Origin: Colwellia sp. C1TZA3
GTDB lineage: Bacteria > Pseudomonadota > Gammaproteobacteria > Enterobacterales > Alteromonadaceae
DNA: 64,000 nucleotides
Direction: 5' to 3'
Assembly: GCF_007954265.1 (NCBI RefSeq)
Contig: NZ_VOLS01000012.1
Span: forward strand, 26,086 to 90,085
The notes below the pieces were generated by a model. That model was not told the origin of the DNA. It did not search any database and worked only from the letters and a program-made list of their open reading frames with translations. A program made the translations under genes and the position numbers. The stretch's first letter is position 1. Each line of letters opens with the position of its first letter. Of this stretch, positions 54,944 to 63,836 are shown piece by piece.

Positions 54944-56850
54944 TGATAGTGCTATTAGCGAGTTTACCTTTTTACCCCTTAGTGAGCTTCTTAGTGTTAA
55001 TTGCCTTTGGTAAAAAGCTGTCATGGCAGCTTGCGGCCATCATTAGTGTCAGTAGTATCGCGCTGACGGTATTAGTTAGCGCGATATTATTATTTGAATT
55101 ATCCGCTAGCCAAAACCAGGTGCTGACCGTTAATCTTTGGCATTGGTTTGATCTAACTAATCAAATGGGTACTAGTGAAGTTAATATGCGCTTTTACCTT
55201 GATGGTTTATCCGCTGTCATGATCAGTGTGGTTACCGGTGTGGGTTTTTTAATTCACTTATTTGCTGCCATATATATGAAAACTGATGCGAATTTTTCGC
55301 GTTTTATGGCGTATATGAATCTATTTATTGTCGCTATGTTGATATTGGTCTTAGCCGATAATTTAGTGCTGCTATATTTGGGCTGGGAAGGCGTTGGTTT
55401 ATGTAGCTTTTTATTGATTGGTTTTTGGTATCAAGAAAAGAGCAATATTTTAGCTGCGCGTAAAGCTTTTATTGTTACCCGTATTGGCGATACTTCAATG
55501 GTGATAGGCTTGCTGCTGTTGTTTAATACTTTTGGTGAATTAAACATTAAAGCGGTAACGACACTTGCTCAACAAGGCCATAATCTTGCTGCTGGCTCCA
55601 GCCCTGTTTCTAGTGCTGAGCAAGCCAATGATATTTACTGGATTGCCTTATTATTGCTTGGTGGCGCTGTTGGTAAGTCAGCGCAATTGCCACTGCAAAC
55701 TTGGTTACCTGATGCTATGGCAGGGCCAACGCCGGTCAGCGCCCTGATACATGCTGCGACTATGGTCACGGTAGGGGTGTATTTAATTGCCCGTATGCAT
55801 GGCATCTTTTTATTGGTACCAGAAGTGATGAATTATGTCGCTTGGCTCGGTGCCTCAACCTTATTACTCGCCGGCGTTGCTGCACTGGCACAAACTGATA
55901 TTAAACGCGTTTTGGCTTATTCAACCATGAGCCAAATTGGTTATATGATGCTGGCACTCGGTGCTGGTGCTTGGTCTGCCGGCGTTTTTCATTTAATGAC
56001 GCATGCCTTTTTTAAAGCGCTGCTGTTCTTAACGGCAGGAGCCGTTATCTATGCGCTGCATCATCAACAAAATCTTTTTAAAATGGGCGGTTTATTTAAA
56101 AAATTACCCTTTGAAACTAGTTTGTTTGTGGTGGGTTTAATTTGCCTAATGGCCTTACCGGGCACTTCTGGGTTTTTCTCTAAAGAAGCGATTATTGCAC
56201 AGCTTTGGTCGTCAAGCACAGCAGGGCCAATGTTATGGTGGTGTGCTATTTTAGGCGCGTTGTTAACCAGTATTTATAGCTGTCGGTTATTTTTTCTCGC
56301 CTTTCTTGGTACGGCACGCTTCTCTGAAAACACACACCCAGAAAAAAGTACACTGTTACGCAGTGCATTAATCGTTTTGGCTTTGTTGTCTTTATTTGGT
56401 GGGCTTATTCCACTTGATCTTACTTTGGTGTTCTCAACGGTTATTCAGACGCCTTTAGCGCAGCTGATTGAACCGACTTGGTTACATACCGTTGCTATTA
56501 TAACGCCCTTTATCGGTATTTTGTTTTCTTGGTTTTATTTTAAAAATTATCGCCTATCGCCGCTTAAAGGTACTAAACATAATATTCAGCCGAGTAAAGG
56601 TAAATTTGTGGTGTTTTGTCGTCAAGGTTTAGGTTTTGATGCTTGTTATAATGCACTGTTAGTTAAACCTTATCAGTGGCTTGCCCAGATAAATAAGCAC
56701 GATATTTTCGACCAAATTATTATGCTCAATGCTGGGTATGTTAACTTATGGCACGACAGCTTGATTTTCGTGCAAAATGGTAGCTTACGCTGGTACTTAG
56801 CTGCCTTTGGGCTAGCAATAATGCTGTTGTTAGGAGTAAGCCTCTTATGA
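54943..56850 (+). CDS. nuoL: NADH-quinone oxidoreductase subunit L
   Basis: 635 residues, about 16 helices plus the long lateral helix at the C-terminus. The antiporter core contains YLGWEGVGLCSFLLIGFWY, SAQLPLQTWLPDAMAGPTPV and LIHAATMVTVGVYLI, including the key Glu and Lys residues. It is the distal proton pump module. Overlaps nuoM by 4 nt. Confidence 0.96.
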   Translation: MIVLLASLPFYPLVSFLVLIAFGKKLSWQLAAIISVSSIALTVLVSAILLFELSASQNQVLTVNLWHWFDLTNQMGTSEVNMRFYLDGLSAVMISVVTGVGFLIHLFAAIYMKTDANFSRFMAYMNLFIVAMLILVLADNLVLLYLGWEGVGLCSFLLIGFWYQEKSNILAARKAFIVTRIGDTSMVIGLLLLFNTFGELNIKAVTTLAQQGHNLAAGSSPVSSAEQANDIYWIALLLLGGAVGKSAQLPLQTWLPDAMAGPTPVSALIHAATMVTVGVYLIARMHGIFLLVPEVMNYVAWLGASTLLLAGVAALAQTDIKRVLAYSTMSQIGYMMLALGAGAWSAGVFHLMTHAFFKALLFLTAGAVIYALHHQQNLFKMGGLFKKLPFETSLFVVGLICLMALPGTSGFFSKEAIIAQLWSSSTAGPMLWWCAILGALLTSIYSCRLFFLAFLGTARFSENTHPEKSTLLRSALIVLALLSLFGGLIPLDLTLVFSTVIQTPLAQLIEPTWLHTVAIITPFIGILFSWFYFKNYRLSPLKGTKHNIQPSKGKFVVFCRQGLGFDACYNALLVKPYQWLAQINKHDIFDQIIMLNAGYVNLWHDSLIFVQNGSLRWYLAAFGLAIMLLLGVSLL

Positions 56851-58289
56851 CTCTAAGCCTTATTATGCTGGCATTGCTGATTACGGGTGCATTAGCTTGG
56901 CGCGCTGAAAGATACTGGCAAGGTAGTGCTAAATGGCTAGCATTAATGAGCTTAGCGTTATTAGCAATAACTTTTGCGGGCTTTGTTATCAACTATGCTA
57001 TTAGCCACAATAATGACTTTGCGCAGTTACAGGTATTGAGCCGAATAAATTGGATCAAAACTTTTAATATTCAATACAGTATTGCGCTTGATCAGTTAAG
57101 CATTGTGCTAATAGCACTGACTTGGCTGTTAGCGATTATTTGCGTGTTAGTTTCTTGGCGTGAAATTAAGCGCCATGTCGGTTTTTACTATTTTAATTTA
57201 CTGCTCACTATTGCCGGCATTATTGGCGTTTTTGTTGCGGTTGATATGTTTCTTTTCTTCTTTTTTTGGGAAGTCATGTTATTACCCATGACCGCTATTA
57301 TTGCTATTTGGGGCCATGAAAAAAGATACTTTGCCGCGCTAAAATTTTTCATTTTTACCCAAGTCAGTAGTTTATTGATGCTAGTGGCTATTATTGCCAC
57401 GGGATATTTTCATTTATTGCAAACGGGGCAGTTAAGTTTTTATTACCTCGATTGGCTTTTGTTGGATATTCCGCTCGAAATTAGTCAATATTTGATGTTA
57501 GGTTTTTTTATTGCTTTTGCGGTTAAATTACCTTCGGTGCCGGTGCACAGTTGGTTACCTGACGCGCATACCCAAGCGCCAACAGCCGGTAGCGTATTGC
57601 TTGCTGGGGTACTACTAAAAACCGGCGCTTACGGCTTAATTCGTTTTGTTATTTTCTTATTTCCGCAAGCCAGTGTGCAATTCGCCCCTATTGCCGCGAC
57701 ATTGGCAGTGGTGAGTATTGTTTATGGCGCGAAAATGGCTTTTGCACAACAAGACTTTAAACGCTTAGTCGCCTATAGCAGTATTAGCCATATGGGCTTT
57801 GTGATGCTGGCATTGTTTGCGTTTAACAGCATGGCTTATCAAGGTGCAATCGTCACTATGGTGGCACATGGTTTAAGTAGTGCTGCTTTGTTTGCTATGG
57901 CGGGTATGATTTATCAACGCATTCACAGTAGAGATTTGGCAGATATGGGCGGTTTTTGGCAAAGTGCGCCTCGTATGGGCGGATTTGCTTTGGCTTTTGC
58001 TGGTGCTGCTTTTGGTTTACCGGGTTTAGCTAACTTTATTGGTGAATTTTTGAGTTTAGTTGGCGTATTTCAAGTCATGCCTGAGTTTGCCATTATCGCT
58101 GCCTTGGGTCTTATTGGCTCGGCTATTTATGGCATGGTGTTGTTCCAAGCAAGTTTTCAAGGTGCGCCCAAGCGAGAAATTATTGATCTGCAGTCTAGGG
58201 AGCTGATTATTTGTGGCTCATTATTATTGATGCTCTTAGCTATTGGCTTATATCCGATGCTACTGCTTAAATTCTCATTTGGAGTCTAA
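56847..58289 (+). CDS. nuoM: NADH-quinone oxidoreductase subunit M
   Basis: 480 residues, about 14 helices. Antiporter-like motifs are FFFFWEVMLLPMTAIIAIWG (essential Glu), KLPSVPVHSWLPDAHTQAPT and SVLLAGVLLKTGAYGLIRF. Second of the three proton-pump subunits. Directly followed by nuoN. Confidence 0.96.
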   Translation: MTLSLIMLALLITGALAWRAERYWQGSAKWLALMSLALLAITFAGFVINYAISHNNDFAQLQVLSRINWIKTFNIQYSIALDQLSIVLIALTWLLAIICVLVSWREIKRHVGFYYFNLLLTIAGIIGVFVAVDMFLFFFFWEVMLLPMTAIIAIWGHEKRYFAALKFFIFTQVSSLLMLVAIIATGYFHLLQTGQLSFYYLDWLLLDIPLEISQYLMLGFFIAFAVKLPSVPVHSWLPDAHTQAPTAGSVLLAGVLLKTGAYGLIRFVIFLFPQASVQFAPIAATLAVVSIVYGAKMAFAQQDFKRLVAYSSISHMGFVMLALFAFNSMAYQGAIVTMVAHGLSSAALFAMAGMIYQRIHSRDLADMGGFWQSAPRMGGFALAFAGAAFGLPGLANFIGEFLSLVGVFQVMPEFAIIAALGLIGSAIYGMVLFQASFQGAPKREIIDLQSRELIICGSLLLMLLAIGLYPMLLLKFSFGV

Positions 58290-58292
58290 GTG

Positions 58293-59801
58293 ATGATGTC
58301 TATAGCGAGTAACTCACAACCTTTGCTAACCATGACGATGGCTAGCGCAATTTTGCCGCAGCTCATTATTGCTTTTGGCATTACATTAGCCTTATTGCTG
58401 GTGGCGTGGAAAAGATCACAACGCACCATAGCACTATTCACTTTTTTGACACTTTTTATCGCCTTGTTAGCCAATGTAAGTTTGCAAGCAATGCCAGCAA
58501 CCCAAGTAACGCAACTATTAAAAGTTGATGGTTACAGCACTTTTGCCTTTAGTTTGATACTGATCTCTGCCTTGGTGGCTTTACGAATGAGCCATAGTTT
58601 TCTAAAAGCGCATGTAGAAGTGCATGATGAATATTATTTATTGTTATTGCTCCTAGTACTTGGGGCGGGTGTTTTGGTTGCTAGCGACCATTTTGCCAGT
58701 TTGTTTTTGGGCTTTGAGCTGTTAAGTATTAGTTTGGTGGGTTTAGTGGGTTATCATCGCGAGAGTAATTACAGCGTTGAGAGTGCCTTTAAATATTTGG
58801 TATTAAGTGCCACCGCATCGAGTTTTATGCTGTTAGGCATTGCTTTTATTTATAGCGTTACTGGTGATCTGAGCTTTAATGCCACTATACCTACTGCGAT
58901 ATACCATCAGCAAGGCTTAGGGTTGTTTTTTCAGCTAGGGCTATTGTTGTTTGTTTCTGGCATTGCCTTTAAATTATCAATTGCGCCGTTCCATTTCTGG
59001 ACACCCGACGTTTATCAAGGAGCGCCAACACCCATAACTATGTTAATGGCCACGATATCAAAAGTCGCTATGTTCGTTGTTTTGCTTAAGTGTATTATCG
59101 CTCAGCGCTATTTATTACTGGAAAATTTTCAATTGTTTTTAACATCATTTGCAGTAATCTCGATGTTGTTGGGTAATGTTATGGCGCTTCAACAGCAAAA
59201 TTTAAAACGTTTATTAGCTTATTCATCGATTGCTCATATGGGTTATTTACTGATTGTCATTATTGTTACTTCAGCGCAAAGTTTGGCGTTTACTTGGCAA
59301 AGTGCGTTATTTTATTTAGCGGCTTATACCGTTGCTAACCTCTCCATTTTTATCATTATTGCGTTAATTCAACAGCAAAATACCAGCTCGCTTTACCAAG
59401 AAGATATTTCATTAACTGATTTACAAGGTTTGTTTTGGCGTGCACCGAGTTATGCTTTGTTGATGATACTTGGTTTGCTGAGTTTGGCGGGTATTCCTTT
59501 AACCATGGGCTTTATTGGTAAATTCTATATCTTAAGTCAGGCCACTATTGCTCATGCCTGGTGGTTAATTGCCACGCTTATTATCGGTAGTGCTATCGGC
59601 TTAGCTTATTATTTACCGATGATCTTTAAGATTTTTGCTGATACGCCATCCGATACGCTATGCGATACGCAAAAAATGAACGGCAAAGTTAAAGCGCTTG
59701 GAGGTGATATTATTGAGCAAGTATTAGTGTATAGCTTTATTACATTTGGCTTGGTCTTTGGCGTATTGCCAGAAGTGATCAATCAACTTATTGCTTCTTA
59801 G
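58293..59801 (+). CDS. nuoN: NADH-quinone oxidoreductase subunit N
   Basis: 502 residues from the ATG at 58293; a GTG at 58290 and a second ATG at 58296 are in frame, with GGAG at 58280 upstream. About 14 helices. Motifs are FLGFELLSISLVGLVGY (Glu), KLSIAPFHFWTPDVYQGAPT (Lys) and LLAYSSIAHMGYLL. Last gene of the operon; no clear terminator follows at once. Confidence 0.95.
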   Translation: MMSIASNSQPLLTMTMASAILPQLIIAFGITLALLLVAWKRSQRTIALFTFLTLFIALLANVSLQAMPATQVTQLLKVDGYSTFAFSLILISALVALRMSHSFLKAHVEVHDEYYLLLLLLVLGAGVLVASDHFASLFLGFELLSISLVGLVGYHRESNYSVESAFKYLVLSATASSFMLLGIAFIYSVTGDLSFNATIPTAIYHQQGLGLFFQLGLLLFVSGIAFKLSIAPFHFWTPDVYQGAPTPITMLMATISKVAMFVVLLKCIIAQRYLLLENFQLFLTSFAVISMLLGNVMALQQQNLKRLLAYSSIAHMGYLLIVIIVTSAQSLAFTWQSALFYLAAYTVANLSIFIIIALIQQQNTSSLYQEDISLTDLQGLFWRAPSYALLMILGLLSLAGIPLTMGFIGKFYILSQATIAHAWWLIATLIIGSAIGLAYYLPMIFKIFADTPSDTLCDTQKMNGKVKALGGDIIEQVLVYSFITFGLVFGVLPEVINQLIAS

Positions 59802-59826
59802 CTATGGTTGGTAAACTGGCTAATTA

Positions 59827-60105
59827 ATGGTTGTTTTCAGCAGAAAACATCTAATCTGTAGATCTATTATTGAAGGCTCTAGAGCAATAGAGATTAATAA
59901 CGCTGATGGTAATCTTGATATTGAAGATAGTTCAGGTGACTTAATGGTCAAAAAAGTAGCCGGCGAGATTACTATTGACTACAACTATCACTCTAGTGAT
60001 ATTGATATTGAGATAGAGCAAGCTGGTGGGTTAGAAATCCTGGCAAGCGGTTCAGGCAATTTACGGCTTAAAAAGGTAAAAGGCGGCTTTAAAATTGACA
60101 GTTAA
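59827..60105 (+). pseudogene. Possible remnant of a beta-repeat protein (DUF4097-like)
   Basis: 92 residues. From about residue 20 the sequence shows alternating short beta-strand repeats: IEINNADGNLDIEDSSGDL, then MVKKVAGEITIDYN and LEILASGSGNLRLKKVKGGF. Such ladders are typical of the C-terminal halves of DUF4097/DUF2807-type proteins, normally 200-300 residues with a signal peptide. Here the N-terminal part is missing and the first 20 residues look unrelated. It lies 25 nt after nuoN, without a good ribosome site. It could be the decayed end of a larger gene or a small live gene. Confidence 0.4.
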
Positions 60106-60212
60106 GTAAGATTTGTTTTAATTATTGTAGAATGTTCAGCAGAGCTTAAAGCGCCATTTATAGGTTTTTATGCTTTTTTTACGGTTTAATAGCGTTTGAT
60201 AGACATTATAGC

Positions 60213-60240
60213 TTGTATAAATTAAGCGCATCTGTATAAT
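60213..60240 (+). promoter_or_regulatory. Sigma-70 promoter of deaD
   Basis: TTGTAT at 60213-60218 and a perfect TATAAT at 60235-60240 with a 16-bp spacer, followed by a GC-rich start region GCGCGCC. The predicted transcript start is near 60247, about 213 nt before the deaD ATG. Confidence 0.6.
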
Positions 60241-60392
60241 GCGCGCCTCTGTAATCGTCAATCGAAAAAGTTTCCAAGTGAAACTTAGCGAATTACAGAA
60301 ACTTAAAATGAGTGGGGTATATCCGCCCATAGACTTGCCCAGTTAACCTTTCAACGTTAACGTAAGAATGTGCCTTAAGTCTTCCTGGTGGT

Positions 60393-60415
60393 TTCCTCGT
60401 ATATGTACGTAGGAA
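60393..60415 (+). promoter_or_regulatory. Hairpin in the deaD leader
   Basis: TTCCTCGTA and TACG(T)AGGAA pair across TATG with one bulged T. It lies 45 nt upstream of the start codon within the untranslated leader. Confidence 0.45.
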
Positions 60416-60459
60416 TTTTGGCGTATAGCCAGTTTCTACCATGAGAAGACAAAAATTAT

Positions 60460-62271
60460 ATGACTGATCTTAACAACGCCTCTGTAGGCTTTGACTCCCT
60501 TGGTTTGCCTGAAAACTTAGTATCTGCTGTAAAAGCACTAGGTTTTGAATCATCTACTGCAATTCAAGCACAAACAATTCCGCCTTTACTGCAAGGTAAA
60601 GATGTCCTTGGTGAAGCGCAAACAGGTACCGGTAAAACGGCTGCATTTGGTTTGCCTGCACTAGCAAAAATTGATGTAACGCTTCGTAAACCACAATTAA
60701 TGGTTCTAGCGCCAACGCGTGAGTTAGCTATTCAAGTAGCCGAAGCGATTGAAACTTTTGCACAACACATGAAAGGTTTACGTGTTGCTACTTTATATGG
60801 TGGTCAATCATACCAGCCACAATTTCAACAACTAGAGCGTGGTGCACAAGTTGTTGTTGGTACGCCTGGTCGTTTGATGGATCACTTACGTCGTAAGAGC
60901 CTTAAATTAGATAATTTATCATTTTGTGTGCTTGATGAAGCTGATGAAATGTTAAACATGGGTTTCTTAGAAGACATTGAGTGGATCCTTGAGCACTTAC
61001 CGAAAGAAACACAAATGGCCTTGTTTTCTGCAACGATGCCAGCACAAATTCGTAAAGTAGCGAATCGCTTTTTGAAAAATCCTGAGCATATTAAAATTGC
61101 GGCAGTGAAAAAAGAAAAAGCTAATATTACTCAATATGCATGGAAAGTTAGCGGCATTAACAAAATGACGGCTTTAGAGCGTATTGCTGAAACTATTGAA
61201 TACGATGCGATGCTAATCTTTGTACGTACTCGTAATGATACTATTGACGTTGCTGAAAAATTAGAACGTGCCGGCTATGCCTCTGTTGCTTTAAATGGCG
61301 ATATGAACCAAGCACAGCGTGAACGTACTGTTGATCAACTTAAATCTGGTGCGTCATCAATTCTTGTAGCAACAGATGTTGTTGCTCGTGGTCTTGATAT
61401 CCCTCGTCTTTCATTAGTTATTAACTATGATTTACCAGGTGACAACGAAGCTTATGTTCACCGTATTGGCCGTACTGGCCGTGCTGGCCGTAGTGGTACT
61501 GCCATTTCATTTGTTCGCCCACGTGAAATGTATTCTTTACGTCATTATGAGCGTTTAACTTCTGGTACCATTGCCATGTATGACTTACCTAATATCCAAG
61601 AAATAGGTAAGGCACGTATTGAGCGTACTTGTAATGAGTTATCTAGTATTGTTGCTGATAAAGAGTTAACGGCAATGCGTGAAATTATTGAAACAATGGC
61701 CAGTGAGTCAGAACTTTCAATGACAGACTTAGCGGCAGCGTTACTTTATCAAAAACAGTTAAAGCAGCCTCTACAACCAAAAGAAGATCCAAAACCTCGT
61801 CGTGATGCACGTGAAAGAAATGACCGTGATAGCAAAGGTAGTGATAGTCGTGGTGCTCGTAATGACAGCCGTGGTGGTCGTAATGAAGCTCGTGGCGGTC
61901 GCAGTGAAGCCCGTGGTGATAGTCGTAATGAGAACCGTCCAGAGCGCGCTCCTCGTAAAGCGAAAGTTGCACGTTCAGATGTTGATTGGCAGACTTACCG
62001 CCTAGAAGTAGGTAAAGAGCATGGTGCACGTCCTGGTGATATCGTTGGCGCTATTGCTAATGAAATTTCATTAGATAGTAGCTACATTGGTGCGATTAAC
62101 TTACACGACAAACATAGTTATGTGCAATTACCTAAAGGTATGCCTGACAAGTCATTTACGCAATTAAAGCGTGTTCGTGTTCGTCGTCAAGCATTAGAGA
62201 TTACAGTTTCTGATACTCAGACACCAGCAGCATCGTCTGAGCGTCCACGTAAAGAGCAACACACTAGTTAG
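60460..62271 (+). CDS. deaD: DEAD-box ATP-dependent RNA helicase DeaD/CsdA
   Basis: 603 residues. Helicase motifs: Walker A AQTGTGKT (about 54-61), PTRELA (about 86), TPGR (about 143), DEAD (158-161), SAT (about 188), ATDVVARGLD (about 305) and HRIGRTGR (about 333). An R/G/D/N-rich segment (about 450-505) is followed by a C-terminal RNA-binding domain of DbpA type (VGAIANEISLDSSYIGAINL). In E. coli, CsdA unwinds RNA in the cold and helps 50S assembly. The long leader is reminiscent of cold-shock control, which would suit a psychrophilic marine host. A terminator follows. Confidence 0.95.
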   Translation: MTDLNNASVGFDSLGLPENLVSAVKALGFESSTAIQAQTIPPLLQGKDVLGEAQTGTGKTAAFGLPALAKIDVTLRKPQLMVLAPTRELAIQVAEAIETFAQHMKGLRVATLYGGQSYQPQFQQLERGAQVVVGTPGRLMDHLRRKSLKLDNLSFCVLDEADEMLNMGFLEDIEWILEHLPKETQMALFSATMPAQIRKVANRFLKNPEHIKIAAVKKEKANITQYAWKVSGINKMTALERIAETIEYDAMLIFVRTRNDTIDVAEKLERAGYASVALNGDMNQAQRERTVDQLKSGASSILVATDVVARGLDIPRLSLVINYDLPGDNEAYVHRIGRTGRAGRSGTAISFVRPREMYSLRHYERLTSGTIAMYDLPNIQEIGKARIERTCNELSSIVADKELTAMREIIETMASESELSMTDLAAALLYQKQLKQPLQPKEDPKPRRDARERNDRDSKGSDSRGARNDSRGGRNEARGGRSEARGDSRNENRPERAPRKAKVARSDVDWQTYRLEVGKEHGARPGDIVGAIANEISLDSSYIGAINLHDKHSYVQLPKGMPDKSFTQLKRVRVRRQALEITVSDTQTPAASSERPRKEQHTS

Positions 62272-62295
62272 TCATTAGTGTAAATATAATGCTTA

Positions 62296-62332
62296 AAACG
62301 CTAATTCTTCACTAGAGTTAGCGTTTTTTTTT
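62296..62332 (+). terminator. Rho-independent terminator after deaD
   Basis: Stem AAACGCTAA / TTAGCGTTT with a 14-base loop, followed by a run of T. Confidence 0.85.
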
Positions 62333-62423
62333 GCCTATAGAATTTAGTTCAAGTGGTGACTTGTTCAAATTATTTAAGACTTTTTGACGGTTAACTGAAC
62401 GAATTGTCGAGGCTTAAATTTGC

Positions 62424-62441
62424 TGTAAATATATAGTTACA
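62424..62441. promoter_or_regulatory. TyrR/PhhR-like box upstream of hppD
   Basis: TGTAAA-TATATA-GTTACA matches the TyrR consensus TGTAAA-N6-TTTACA at 11 of 12 fixed positions. It lies 167 nt upstream of the hppD start. TyrR-type regulators control tyrosine catabolism in Gammaproteobacteria. Confidence 0.55.
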
Positions 62442-62607
62442 TCTGTGGGCGGTGCTAGCTATAGCTTAGATCCTCATCGCTAACAATTCATCTGTTTTGT
62501 ACGTAAAAATAGATTTACGCCGCAAAAAATGTCAGTTTTTTCATTCACTTCCACTGTGTCGAATTCACGGTAATAATCGCTCTATTGCTACAACGAGAGA
62601 AATAACT

Positions 62608-63651
62608 ATGACAGAAGTAACTAACCCACTTAATTTACGTGGTATCGAATTTATTGAATATGCGTCGCCAGATTCTGATTTTATGGAAAATGCTTTTTAT
62701 GGTTTCGGCTTTTCAAAAACAAAAAAATTCAAAGGCCGTGATATCGATTATTTTAATCAGAACGATATTAATTTTTTCTTAAATCATGAACAAGCGGGTT
62801 TTTCTAAAGAGTTTGCTAAAAGCCATGGCCCAGCAATTTGTTCAATGGGTTGGCGTGTAGAAGATGCTGAGTTTGCTTTTGAGCAAGCCGTTGTTCGTGG
62901 TGCAAAGTCAGCGCAAGAGGTTGACAATAAATTACCTTACCCTGCTATTTTTGGTATTGGTGATAGTTTAATTTACTTCATTGAAAAATTTGGCGCTAAA
63001 GGCTCAATATACCAAGATGATTTTGAAGATATTGCTGAGCCAGTATTAGTAAAAGATAAAGGCTTTAAAGCCGTTGATCATTTAACTAATAATGTTTACC
63101 AGGGCACAATGGAGCATTGGGCTAATTTTTATAAAAACATCTTTGGTTTTACTGATATTCGCTACTTTGATATTAAAGGGGCAAAATCGGCTTTGGTCTC
63201 ATACGCTTTACAATCGCCTTGTGGCACCTTCTGTATTCCTATTAATGAAGGTAAAGGTACCAGTAATAACCAAATAGACGAATATTTAGATGAATATAAT
63301 GGTCCAGGTGTGCAACACTTAGCCTTTATCTCAGATGATTTATTAGGCTCTTTAGATCAATTAGATAAAAACATCATCGATACCTTAAATATCGTACCTG
63401 AATATTATGACGATGTATTTGATCGTATTCCTTGGGTAAAAGAAGATCATCAGCGCATTCGTGATCATCAAGTATTAGTCGACAGCCAAAAAGAAAATTC
63501 ATACTTGTTACAGATATTCACCAAGAATATTTTTGGACCTATCTTTATTGAAATGATCCAACGTGTTGATGACCAAGGTTTTGGCGAAGGTAACTTCACC
63601 GCTTTGTTTAAGTCAATCGAACTCAATCAGATAGAGCGTGGCGTGCTTTAA
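62608..63651 (+). CDS. hppD: 4-hydroxyphenylpyruvate dioxygenase
   Basis: 347 residues from the ATG at 62608, preceded by GAGAGA; upstream codons in the frame do not fit the family. Two vicinal-oxygen-chelate modules. The Fe(II) ligands are H158 (AVDHLTN), H237 (GVQHLAF) and E315 (FIEMIQR). It converts 4-hydroxyphenylpyruvate to homogentisate in tyrosine breakdown; homogentisate can also form pyomelanin when later steps are missing. No hmgA or maiA follows within the window. A TyrR-like box lies upstream and a terminator downstream. Confidence 0.95.
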   Translation: MTEVTNPLNLRGIEFIEYASPDSDFMENAFYGFGFSKTKKFKGRDIDYFNQNDINFFLNHEQAGFSKEFAKSHGPAICSMGWRVEDAEFAFEQAVVRGAKSAQEVDNKLPYPAIFGIGDSLIYFIEKFGAKGSIYQDDFEDIAEPVLVKDKGFKAVDHLTNNVYQGTMEHWANFYKNIFGFTDIRYFDIKGAKSALVSYALQSPCGTFCIPINEGKGTSNNQIDEYLDEYNGPGVQHLAFISDDLLGSLDQLDKNIIDTLNIVPEYYDDVFDRIPWVKEDHQRIRDHQVLVDSQKENSYLLQIFTKNIFGPIFIEMIQRVDDQGFGEGNFTALFKSIELNQIERGVL

Positions 63652-63678
63652 TTTAATATTTTAGCGCTATAACTTATC

Positions 63679-63706
63679 TTAAAAGCCAGCATTCGCTGGC
63701 TTTTTA
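63679..63706 (+). terminator. Rho-independent terminator after hppD
   Basis: Stem AAAAGCCAGC / GCTGGCTTTT with loop ATTC, 28 nt after the stop. Confidence 0.85.
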
Positions 63707-63836
63707 CATTCTGAGCGTTCACTGCATTCGTAGATGAGTTTACTAATACCAATTTGATTAATTAAGTGATCACCTTTTTCATGAGGAAAAATGGATAAAT
63801 ACAAGGCATAAAATTTAGTAATACCAATCCCATTGG

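Larger units (their letters stand above)
60106..60459. other. deaD promoter and long leader interval
   Basis: 354 bp without a gene. It contains the deaD promoter (60213-60240) and a 5' leader of about 210 nt with a hairpin (60393-60415). Only very short start-stop pairs occur in the leader. Confidence 0.6.
62272..62607. other. deaD terminator and hppD upstream region
   Basis: 336 bp. After the deaD terminator (62296-62332) comes an AT-rich stretch with a TyrR-like box (62424-62441). The frame of hppD stays open back to 62497, but there is no family homology before 62608. Confidence 0.6.

Noticed and set aside
61685..62029. Minus-strand His/Tyr-rich frame of 114 residues in deaD
   Set aside because: Antisense reading of the Arg/Gly/Asp-rich linker of the helicase.
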